Below are positions 1-6,343 of a stretch of 9,031 nucleotides of DNA, in pieces (positions within the stretch are counted from its first letter, which is position 1; every line of letters starts with the position of its first letter). The notes under the pieces were generated by a model. That model was not told where the DNA came from and searched no databases. It saw only the letters and a program-made list of their open reading frames with translations. The stretch lies in assembly GCA_027009605.1 (NCBI GenBank), contig JALVCY010000478.1:1-9031 (forward strand). Reading direction: 5' to 3'. The position numbers and the translations under genes were made by a program. The DNA comes from Saprospiraceae bacterium (GTDB taxonomy: Bacteria; Bacteroidota; Bacteroidia; Chitinophagales; Saprospiraceae).

Positions 1-397
1 CCCCAAACAGAATTCCAAATACCCAATGATGAGTGAAATCCCCAACAAAAAACCAAATCATCTCAACCAGCGAAGCGCTCAACCCGAAGTCCGAAGGACG
101 AGTCTCAACAAGAGAGCCGTAGGCGAACGTCTCAACTTTTTCAACTAGCGAAGCGAATCAACTAACGAAGTCCGAAGGACGAGTGAATCAACTAGCGAAG
201 CGATTCAACTTCTTCAACTAAAACCCCAAACAGAATTCCAAATACCCAATGATGAGTAAAATCCCAAACAAAAACCCAAATCATCTCAACCTGCGAAGCA
301 CTCAACCACGAAGTCCGAAGGACGAGTTCTCAACAAGAGAGCCGTAGGCGAACGTCTCAACTTTTTCAACTAGCGAAGCGAATCAACTTCTTCAACT
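1..397. repeat. Modular intergenic repeat array, two long copies (223 b and a shortened 174 b)
   Basis: Bases 1-223 are repeated from 224 with few changes: both copies begin CCCCAAACAGAATTCC and run in parallel. The second copy (224-397) lacks one stretch of about 47 bases present near 160-207 of the first. The second half of each copy is made of the word TCAAC, nine times in copy 1 (from 63, 79, 105, 132, 141, 158, 188, 205 and 214) and seven times in copy 2 (from 286, 302, 330, 357, 366, 383 and 392). These words separate three cassette types, around GCGAAGC, GTCCGAAGGAC and GCCGTAGGC. Spacing between words follows the cassette: 16-17, 26-30 and 27 bases, or 9 where only a short pyrimidine spacer lies between. 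No open frame of note crosses it. The array may extend left of the window. Its function is unknown; a genome-dispersed intergenic repeat is the simplest reading. Confidence 0.85.
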
Positions 398-435
398 CCA
401 AACCCATCACATTAGGTTTTTCAAAACAAAATCAA

Positions 436-443
436 TACTTTTG
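436..443 (+). promoter_or_regulatory. Predicted Bacteroidota -7 promoter box of the dioxygenase gene
   Basis: TACTTTTG matches TAnnTTTG exactly and lies 23 bases before the ATG at 467. No clear TTG or TTTG is seen at the -33 distance; only a T run at 417-421 is nearby. A transcript would start near 449-451 and have a very short AT-rich leader without a Shine-Dalgarno sequence. Confidence 0.5.
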
Positions 444-466
444 GCAAAATAGTAAATATTGACAAA

Positions 467-1444
467 ATGCGAGAGTTAAGATATATCTTCAAAAAATACA
501 CCGGCTCCCTACGGAATATGAAAGCCGTGTATGTCATCAACAACATCTTAAATGCCAAAAAACTTCAACACAACAAGGCGCTCTACCAAAAATATGGGCT
601 CAAAAAAAGTATTTTTGCCCCCATTGGTAGCCATGTCTTTCAAGGTATGGAGCAAGAACCGGTTTGGACGATGCGTGATGACGCTGCCCAATGGCTTCAA
701 GCCCACCAAGAAGAATTCCAAAGTTTTTCTCCCGACATTCAAGAAAAAATCAGGCATTTTCTGGAAGACGGTTACTTAGTTTTAGAGGGATTTTATGACA
801 ACCAAGAAGTCGCCCAAATGCGAAAGGTCTTGGATGAGCGGAGCACCAATTTAGAGCAACACACCAATTATACCGGTAAAAAAATTCCGGATATCCATAA
901 GGAATCACCAATTATTCGAAAGCAATTTACAGAAAATCCAAAAATCTTGGAGCTCTTGAGTTTTCTGTTAGGCAAAAAAGCAATCCCCTTTCAAAGCATC
1001 GGCTTTTTTGAAGGCAGCGAACAAAGGGCTCATTCCGACTACATACACATGAGCACGTTTCCGGATGGTTACTTGATAGCTGCTTGGGTCGCTTTAGAGC
1101 CCTGCACCGAAGAAAATGGGCAATTATTCTATTATCCTAAGAGCCACAAACTTCCTATCATTCGCAAATTTCATTACGATTCGGGCATCAATTTTTGGCG
1201 CACAGGACAGACCGATTACGTGGACTACGAAAATGCACTGGAAGCCCAACTAGCTCAATCGGACTTAAAAAAAACCTATTGGCCCGCACAGCCGGGAGAC
1301 GTTTTGATTTGGAATGCCCATTTTATCCATGGTGGCAGCCCTATCTTAAAAAAAGGAAAATCCAGGCGAAGCATCGTCAGTCATTATTTTTCGGAAGACG
1401 TGATTTGTTACCATGACATCACTCAGCGGCCGGCTATTTTTTGA
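467..1444 (+). CDS. Phytanoyl-CoA dioxygenase (PhyH) family Fe(II)/2-oxoglutarate oxygenase
   Basis: This 325-residue protein is predicted to be a cytoplasmic non-haem iron, 2-oxoglutarate-dependent oxygenase of the PhyH family. The catalytic fold spans about residues 92-310. The iron-binding facial triad is visible as H189-x-D191 (RAHSDYIH) and a distal H288 (HFIHGGSP). R300 or R301 (KSRRSIVSHYF) is placed to bind the 2-oxoglutarate carboxylate. The family signature around 207-227 (WVALEPCTEENGQL, then YPKSHK) and PGDVLIWNAH at 276-285 are intact. The first 90 residues are a basic extension with no recognised domain. The substrate cannot be read from the sequence: bacterial members hydroxylate many small molecules, so a role on phytanoyl-CoA should not be assumed. 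The ATG at 467 fits the -7 box just upstream. The gene converges on the lipoprotein gene and ends 137 bases before the shared terminator. All expected metal ligands are present. Confidence 0.85.
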   Translation: MRELRYIFKKYTGSLRNMKAVYVINNILNAKKLQHNKALYQKYGLKKSIFAPIGSHVFQGMEQEPVWTMRDDAAQWLQAHQEEFQSFSPDIQEKIRHFLEDGYLVLEGFYDNQEVAQMRKVLDERSTNLEQHTNYTGKKIPDIHKESPIIRKQFTENPKILELLSFLLGKKAIPFQSIGFFEGSEQRAHSDYIHMSTFPDGYLIAAWVALEPCTEENGQLFYYPKSHKLPIIRKFHYDSGINFWRTGQTDYVDYENALEAQLAQSDLKKTYWPAQPGDVLIWNAHFIHGGSPILKKGKSRRSIVSHYFSEDVICYHDITQRPAIF

Positions 1445-1581
1445 TTTGGATTTCTTTCTTATGGTTTAGTGATTGATGGGTGATATGGCTTTTTATATTG
1501 GAAGTTATTATGCTTTTATAAAAAGGGGACTTACTCCAATTTAATTCAGAAAGAATAAACTCCATCTCTTTTCTGGAATCC

Positions 1582-1620
1582 AAAAAAGCCCTATTGCCAA
1601 TGCAATAGGGCTTTTTCTTG
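1582..1620. terminator. Bidirectional intrinsic terminator between convergent genes
   Basis: A perfect 15-base-pair stem has its left arm at 1583-1597 (AAAAAGCCCTATTGC), the loop CAAT at 1598-1601, and its right arm at 1602-1616. The arms begin with A5 and end with T5, so each strand has a U tract after the GC-rich stem. It lies between the 3' ends of the dioxygenase gene (+) and the lipoprotein gene (-), where a two-way terminator is expected. Confidence 0.9.
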
Positions 1621-1671
1621 GTACGATGTGGAGCAAATTGAACAGTTGAACAGAAACTTACCCAAAAAAAA

Positions 1672-2499
1672 CTACCCCCTAAAGCGCCTAAAGATTCGTT
1701 TCCGAAAGCCAAAAAGCAGACCAAAAATCAACAGCAAAGGCCAAATAGAAATCAACCCCAAAATCAATTCTTCTATAAAAACCAACCCGTTTTTAAAGGA
1801 GCGGCCCAACCGGTTCCGGAAAGTATTGGTGTAGGTCTTCGGCGAAGGTTTGAATTCTATTTTTTGAAAAAGATTGACGGTGATTGTACTTAGGCTGACA
1901 TGAGCAGATAAAAACTTCAGACGCCCTTCGGCAGCTTCGATTTCTTCTTGGATGATGCGGATTTTATCCTCTGCCAATAAGACATCTTTTACCGTCTTAG
2001 CCTTGTTGCGTAGGATATCAACATAGCGGTCACGGACTTCTTTCTTCGTTTTTAGGCGAGTTTGGAGATCATGGTATTCTTCTGTGACATCATTGGTGTG
2101 TATTTGTTCGTATTCCAAAAAGACAGCTTGGTGTTTGATAGAATCCAACAATTCCTGAAATTTATCGGAAGGAACTTTGATGGTTATTTCACTATTGAGT
2201 TCATAATTTGAATTGGATAGATTGAGATTGGAGACAAAACCATTCAACTGTCCTACCAAACGCCGGATTTGGGCGGTACTCGTCTCCAGATTTTTAACTT
2301 CCATCCGGAGTCGGGCAGTTTTAATAATTTTTCGAGCCGGCAAAGGGCTTGCTGGCGCCCGTTCATCTTGGGGTGGTGATGGGGGTACCATCGCTTCTTC
2401 CGAAGCAGCTTGCTCGGTTTTCGCAAAATCTGCCCGTTTACTTTCAGATTGACAAGCAACTGCTAATAAGATGATGGCTAGAAAGAGTAGTTTTTTCAT
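1672..2499 (-). CDS. DUF4349-type membrane-anchored lipoprotein
   Basis: This 275-residue protein begins with a short basic n-region and a hydrophobic core ending in LAVAC, so C16 is the likely lipidated cysteine (the -3 residue is Ala, a loose but usable lipobox). A Pro/Ala/Glu-rich linker follows (residues 30-55). About 57-265 matches the pattern of DUF4349: a beta-rich start (KIIKTARLRMEVKN), the IKVPSDKF segment at 107-114, a charged coiled-coil-prone helix at about 137-195 beginning DVTEEYHDLQTRLK, and a strand-forming LSTITVNLFQK at 203-213. A membrane segment at about 244-264 and a very basic tail (FRKRIFRRFRG) close it. The tail suggests a cytoplasmic C-terminus with the body in the periplasm, which is hard to reconcile with outer-membrane sorting. 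The function of the domain is not established. The gene is divergent from fadH with 176 bases between them, and no TAnnTTTG box was found for it. Confidence is high for a lipoprotein and fair for the family. Confidence 0.8.
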   Translation of the reverse strand: MKKLLFLAIILLAVACQSESKRADFAKTEQAASEEAMVPPSPPQDERAPASPLPARKIIKTARLRMEVKNLETSTAQIRRLVGQLNGFVSNLNLSNSNYELNSEITIKVPSDKFQELLDSIKHQAVFLEYEQIHTNDVTEEYHDLQTRLKTKKEVRDRYVDILRNKAKTVKDVLLAEDKIRIIQEEIEAAEGRLKFLSAHVSLSTITVNLFQKIEFKPSPKTYTNTFRNRLGRSFKNGLVFIEELILGLISIWPLLLIFGLLFGFRKRIFRRFRG

Positions 2500-2597
2500 A
2501 ACAAGCTGTTTGGTCTAGGGGGTAGATGAGCTTTTTTTCTGTTTTGGTGGGCGGGATGGCTTTTTTCGGTCTTTGGGCTTGGGCTTCAGTTGGGATT

Positions 2598-2647
2598 GGG
2601 CGAATGCAATTCGCCCTTCCTGACTTCACTTTGGGATATTCGCCCTT
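2598..2647. promoter_or_regulatory. Candidate operator: inverted repeat plus extra half-site around the fadH promoter
   Basis: GGGCGAAT (2598-2605) and ATTCGCCC (2609-2616) form a perfect 8-base inverted repeat around GCA. A further copy of ATTCGCCCTT lies at 2638-2647, the same ten bases as at 2609-2618. The two direct copies sit on either side of the TTTG -33 element (2630-2633), and the second occupies the promoter spacer. This placement suits a regulator acting on fadH, and perhaps on the divergent lipoprotein gene. It could also be only a transcript hairpin. Confidence 0.4.
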
Positions 2648-2661
2648 TTTCCATATCTTTG
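2630..2661 (+). promoter_or_regulatory. Predicted promoter of the fadH-type gene
   Basis: TTTG at 2630-2633 and TATCTTTG at 2654-2661, 20 bases apart, match the Bacteroidota pattern of TTTG or TTG followed by TAnnTTTG. The expected transcript start near 2667-2669 lies just before the ATG at 2676. This excludes a translation start further upstream. Confidence 0.65.
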
Positions 2662-2675
2662 GAGAAAAAATAGAC

Positions 2676-4679
2676 ATGGCCTATCCCCATTTATTTGCTC
2701 CGTTAGACTTAGGATTTATCACTTTGCCCAACCGGGTGTTGATGGGCTCGATGCATCTCGGACTGGAAGAAGCAAAAGGTGGTTTTGAGCGCTTGGCGGC
2801 TTTCTATGCTGCTCGAGCCAAAGGTGGGGTAGGCTTGATTGTAACCGGTGGTATTGCCCCGAATCGAGCGGGCTGGGTCTCCCCATTTTCCGCAAGGATA
2901 AAACCATCCGTCGTCTCCAAGCACCGGCTCATTACGGAAGCTGTCCACCAAGAAGGTGGATTGATTTGCATGCAAATTTTACACACCGGAAGATACGCCT
3001 ATCACCCCTTTGCCGTAGCGCCATCCGCAAAGAAATCTCCCATATCTCCATTTAAGCCCAAGAAGCTTTCGCAAAAAGGAATCAAAAACACCATTCGAGA
3101 CTATGTGAAGGCGGCAGCGCTTGCGCAAAAAGCAGGATACGACGGGGTAGAAATAATGGGCTCGGAAGGGTATTTGATTAATGAATTCGTTGCGCCCAAA
3201 ACCAATGACCGCCAAGATGAATGGGGAGGAAGCCCCGAAAACCGGTTTCGATTCCCCATAGAAATTGTCCGCCAAACCAGAGCCCAAGTGGGTGAAAAAT
3301 TTATCCTTATTTACCGGCTCTCCATGTTGGACTTAGTCGAAAATGGAAGCACCTGGGAAGAAGTCGTCCTTTTGGCGAAAGCCATCGAAAAAGCCGGCGC
3401 CACCATCATTAATACCGGAATAGGTTGGCATGAATCCAGAGTCCCCACCATTGCCACATTAGTTCCCAAAGGCGGATTTAGTTGGGTCACGGCTAGGATG
3501 AAGGGAGAAGTCAACATCCCCCTAGTCACCACCAACCGAATCAACACCCCCGAAGTAGCCGAACACATCCTAAGCAGTGGGCAAGCCGACATGGTGTCCT
3601 TGGCTCGTCCTTTTTTGGCAGACCCTGATTTTTGCCGCAAGGCGATGGCCAACAAGGCCGATGAAATCAATACTTGTATTGCCTGCAACCAAGCCTGTCT
3701 CGACCGTATTTTTCAGCGTAAGCCCGCCACCTGCTTAGTCAACCCCAAAGCCGCTAACGAAACCATTTTGGTCTCTAAACCGGTTTCGCTTGCGCAAAAA
3801 ATAGCGGTAATTGGAGCAGGAATGGCCGGATTATCCATGGCCGTCACAGCTGCCGAACGGGGGCATGAAGTCCATCTTTTTGAGAAAACCGACACCATTG
3901 GCGGCCAATTCCGGATGGCAGCCACCGTTCCCGGAAAAGAAGATTTTAAGGAGACCATTCGATATTTTTCCCGGCAATTGGACTTGCTGGGCGTGGAAGT
4001 ACATTTTAATTGGGACACCAACGAACAGGAACTAGAGCCATTTGACCAAGTCGTCGTAGCCACCGGCGTAAAACCCAGAATCCCATCCATCACAGGCATT
4101 GACCATCCCAAGGTGTTGACTTATCCCGAAGTATTTAATGGTGCCTTTGTCGGAAAAACAGTGGCCATCATCGGCGCCGGTGGAATAGGCTTTGACATGG
4201 CAGCTTTTTTGGCGGAAGCCGATGAAGAACACAGCTTGGAAAACTTTGCCAAAACTTGGGGCATCGACCGAAAATATACCGTCCGCGGTGCCTTGCTCCA
4301 ACCCAAGCCATCGCCATCACCCCGGACGATTTATCTACTTCAACGAAGCAAAGGCAAAATGGGCGGAAAACTAGGCAAAACGACCGGATGGATTCACCGG
4401 CGTCTGCTCCAATTTAAAGGCGTCAAGATGCAAGCAAACGTAACTTACGAAAAAATTGATGATGCCGGACTGCATCTGGAGCGAAAAGGAAAAAAGGAAA
4501 TCTTGCCCGTGGACAATGTGGTTATCTGCGCCGGCCAGCTCTCCGAAAACACCCTTTATGACCAACTAAAACAGGCCTTCGGAGACCAAGTCCATCTCAT
4601 CGGGGGCGCTAAATGGGCCGGAGAATTGGACGCCGAAAGAGCCATTCGCGAAGGCTTAGAACTGGGTTTGAAAATATAG
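2676..4679 (+). CDS. fadH: NADPH-dependent 2,4-dienoyl-CoA reductase (FadH type)
   Basis: FadH reduces 2,4-dienoyl-CoA intermediates of unsaturated fatty-acid beta-oxidation with NADPH, using FMN, a 4Fe-4S cluster and FAD in one cytoplasmic chain. Residues 1-330 are the FMN-binding TIM barrel, starting MAYPHLFAPLDLGF. The catalytic pair is Y166 (GSEGYLINE) and H252 (GIGWHES), at the same numbers as in the E. coli enzyme. The cluster ligands C334, C337, C341 and C353 follow in C-x2-C-x3-C-x11-C spacing. An FAD Rossmann motif lies at G380-G385 (GAGMAG) and the NADPH motif at G500-G505 (GAGGIG). Length from this start is 667 residues against 672 in E. coli. The open frame extends in-frame to an ATG at 2526, but those 50 codons read through the promoter and resemble no part of the family. 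An old yellow enzyme-like enoate reductase of the same architecture is the alternative; the FadH active-site pair argues against it. Confidence 0.92.
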   Translation: MAYPHLFAPLDLGFITLPNRVLMGSMHLGLEEAKGGFERLAAFYAARAKGGVGLIVTGGIAPNRAGWVSPFSARIKPSVVSKHRLITEAVHQEGGLICMQILHTGRYAYHPFAVAPSAKKSPISPFKPKKLSQKGIKNTIRDYVKAAALAQKAGYDGVEIMGSEGYLINEFVAPKTNDRQDEWGGSPENRFRFPIEIVRQTRAQVGEKFILIYRLSMLDLVENGSTWEEVVLLAKAIEKAGATIINTGIGWHESRVPTIATLVPKGGFSWVTARMKGEVNIPLVTTNRINTPEVAEHILSSGQADMVSLARPFLADPDFCRKAMANKADEINTCIACNQACLDRIFQRKPATCLVNPKAANETILVSKPVSLAQKIAVIGAGMAGLSMAVTAAERGHEVHLFEKTDTIGGQFRMAATVPGKEDFKETIRYFSRQLDLLGVEVHFNWDTNEQELEPFDQVVVATGVKPRIPSITGIDHPKVLTYPEVFNGAFVGKTVAIIGAGGIGFDMAAFLAEADEEHSLENFAKTWGIDRKYTVRGALLQPKPSPSPRTIYLLQRSKGKMGGKLGKTTGWIHRRLLQFKGVKMQANVTYEKIDDAGLHLERKGKKEILPVDNVVICAGQLSENTLYDQLKQAFGDQVHLIGGAKWAGELDAERAIREGLELGLKI

Positions 4680-4738
4680 CCAACACCACTCACCGAATTT
4701 GGTAACAGATATCAGTGCTTTTTGTCCGGAATACCTTC

Positions 4739-4746
4739 TAACTTTG
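4739..4746 (+). promoter_or_regulatory. Predicted -7 promoter box of the CoA-transferase gene
   Basis: TAACTTTG matches TAnnTTTG exactly, 28 bases before the ATG at 4767. A TTTG at 4721-4724 lies only 14 bases upstream, shorter than the usual 19-20, so the -33 part is uncertain. The box suggests that this gene can be transcribed without fadH, although the gap of 87 bases has no evident terminator and read-through remains possible. Confidence 0.5.
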
Positions 4747-4766
4747 CCCGAATCTAAAATAAAGCA

Positions 4767-6065
4767 ATGTACCAATCAGTCACTCCTGAAGAAGCACTAA
4801 AAATTGTCAAATCTAACAATAGAGTCTATGTCCAAGCCGCAGTCGCAGCACCACAGGCTTTAATTCGAGCACTCACAGATAGAGCCGACGAACTATCCAA
4901 TGTGGAGATTTGCCACCTACATACCGAGGGGCCGGCACCTTATGCCAACCCCAAGCTGGCGTCTTCCTTTCATGTCAATTCTTTTTTTGTCGGCGGCAAT
5001 GTACGCCATACTTTAAAGGCAGGTAACGGCTCTTATACTCCGGTTTTTTTAAGCGAACTTCCCGCACTCTTTAGAAATAGAGTCTTGCCCTTAGACATTG
5101 CTTTAATTCAAGTCTCCCCACCGGACAAACATGGTTATTGCTCTTTGGGCACGACAGTCGCCGCTACGCCCGCAGCTATTGAAAGCGCTAAGCTAGTCAT
5201 TGCTCAAATCAACCCACAAATGCCCCGGACTCACGGTGACGGCATCATTCACATTTCCGAATTGGATATTTTTGTAGAATACGACGAGCCCCTAATTGAA
5301 GCCAAAATAACCACCCCTAATGCCGTCGAAAAACGCATTGGAAAATATATCGCCGATTTGATTGAAGACCGAAGTACGCTCCAAATGGGTATTGGTAATA
5401 TTCCCAATGCTGTATTGGCTCAATTAGGCAATCACAAAGACTTAGGGATTCATTCGGAGATGATTTCGGATGGGGTCATTGACTTAATTTTGAAAGATGT
5501 CATTAATGGCAACTACAAAGCCATTAATCCGGGTAAAGCGCTCATTACCTTTTTGATGGGGACTCGCCGCTTATATGATTACGTGGATGACAATCCTTAT
5601 ATTGAGATGCGGGGAGCGGACTTTGTCAACGATGTCTCCATGATTATGCAAAATCCAAAAATGATAGCCATTAATTCGGCTATAGAAGTCGATGCCACCG
5701 GACAAATCTGTGCAGACTCGATTGGACCGGATATTTATTCAGGGCCGGGCGGACAAATGGACTTTATCCGGGGAGCGACCCTTAGCAAAGGCGGCAAAGC
5801 AATCATTGCGCTGCCATCCACCACCAGCAAAGGAATCAGCCGAATCACTCCTTTCCTAAAACCGGGCGCCGGCGTGGTGACGACTCGCAGTCATGTACAA
5901 TATGTCGTTACCGAATACGGGGTCGCCCACCTTACGGGAAAAACGCTTAAACAAAGAGTCCACGCCCTTGCGGAAATCGCACACCCTGATTTGAGCGAAT
6001 CTATCCTTAGAAATTATTTTGATCGAATTGTCGAAACTCCTCGACTCAAGACAGAGACCGTTTAG
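4767..6065 (+). CDS. Acetyl-CoA hydrolase/transferase family protein (4-hydroxybutyrate CoA-transferase-like)
   Basis: This 432-residue protein belongs to the family I CoA-transferases that includes 4-hydroxybutyrate and butyryl-CoA:acetate CoA-transferases and acetyl-CoA hydrolases. These move CoA between acyl groups through a glutamyl-CoA thioester. The first half (about 1-180) carries HLHTEGPAPYA at 50-60 and the stretch DIALIQVSPPDKHGYCSLG at 110-128. The second half has the oxyanion/CoA loop GIGNIPNAV at 208-216 and the likely catalytic E231 in GIHSEMISDG. GPGGQMDFIRGA at 326-337 and VTEYGVAHLTGK at 381-392 are further family signatures. Length is normal and no key residue is missing. 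Whether it acts as a transferase or a hydrolase, and on which acyl group, cannot be decided here. Next to fadH, a role in handling acyl-CoA from fatty-acid breakdown or fermentation is plausible. The ATG at 4767 fits the -7 box and the family N-terminus. Confidence 0.85.
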   Translation: MYQSVTPEEALKIVKSNNRVYVQAAVAAPQALIRALTDRADELSNVEICHLHTEGPAPYANPKLASSFHVNSFFVGGNVRHTLKAGNGSYTPVFLSELPALFRNRVLPLDIALIQVSPPDKHGYCSLGTTVAATPAAIESAKLVIAQINPQMPRTHGDGIIHISELDIFVEYDEPLIEAKITTPNAVEKRIGKYIADLIEDRSTLQMGIGNIPNAVLAQLGNHKDLGIHSEMISDGVIDLILKDVINGNYKAINPGKALITFLMGTRRLYDYVDDNPYIEMRGADFVNDVSMIMQNPKMIAINSAIEVDATGQICADSIGPDIYSGPGGQMDFIRGATLSKGGKAIIALPSTTSKGISRITPFLKPGAGVVTTRSHVQYVVTEYGVAHLTGKTLKQRVHALAEIAHPDLSESILRNYFDRIVETPRLKTETV

Positions 6066-6122
6066 TGCAGCGTGGTGTCGCTTCGCCGGGGCTATTCTGT
6101 TTACCTTATCTTTTGCAAAAAG

Positions 6123-6143
6123 TGCCGATTCCTCCTATCGGCA
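6123..6143 (+). other. Hairpin downstream of the CoA-transferase gene, possible weak terminator
   Basis: TGCCGAT (6123-6129) and ATCGGCA (6137-6143) form a perfect 7-base-pair stem with loop TCCTCCT, 57 bases after the stop codon. The T-rich part after it (GGGTTTTC at 6150-6157) is short and not adjacent, so termination is only possible, not clear. Confidence 0.4.
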
Positions 6144-6226
6144 GTGGAAGGGTTTTCATAAAGAAATCAAATAAAATTTTGTGGGCTCAAGAACAAACCC
6201 CTACACCCGGCTTTTCGGAGTAACCA

Positions 6227-6280
6227 CAAAAGTTTAAAACTTTTGGAAAGTTGTCCATTACGATTACCAAAATTGTAATC
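6227..6280. promoter_or_regulatory. Two palindromes upstream of the CLC promoter, candidate operators
   Basis: CAAAAGTTT (6227-6235) and AAACTTTTG (6237-6245) form a perfect palindrome around one A. Further on, GATTAC (6262-6267) and GTAATC (6275-6280) are inverted around seven bases. The second ends 27 bases before the -7 box of the CLC gene, where a -33 element would begin and where none is visible. A regulator site, or for the first palindrome a simple AT-rich structure, would both fit. Confidence 0.35.
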
Positions 6281-6307
6281 CATAACCCATTCCCCCAAAA
6301 AAATCGT

Positions 6308-6315
6308 TAGATTTG
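6308..6315 (+). promoter_or_regulatory. Predicted -7 promoter box of the CLC gene
   Basis: TAGATTTG matches TAnnTTTG exactly, 28 bases before the ATG at 6344. No TTTG is found at the usual -33 distance. A promoter that needs an activator would look like this. Confidence 0.5.
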
Positions 6316-6343
6316 CACATCGAACAACCGTATAAATCGATAG

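Noticed and set aside
1..397. CRISPR array
   Set aside because: The regular word is only five bases, the intervals are themselves repeated, and lengths vary from 4 to about 25 bases. There are no cas genes in the window.
1434..1724. A 96-residue minus-strand frame between the convergent genes
   Set aside because: It runs through the terminator and overlaps the 3' end of the lipoprotein gene; its composition is that of low-complexity non-coding DNA.
2526..2675. N-terminal extension of FadH as a membrane or signal segment
   Set aside because: It is hydrophobic only because of T- and G-rich promoter DNA, contains the predicted promoter, and has no counterpart in the family.
3713..4111. A 132-residue minus-strand frame inside fadH, and others like it within the large genes
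   Set aside because: These are shadows of conserved genes on the other strand with no domain pattern or promoter box.
467..6065. One lipid-degradation operon of dioxygenase, fadH and CoA-transferase
   Set aside because: The dioxygenase is separated by a terminator and an opposite-strand gene, and fadH and the CoA-transferase each have their own promoter box.
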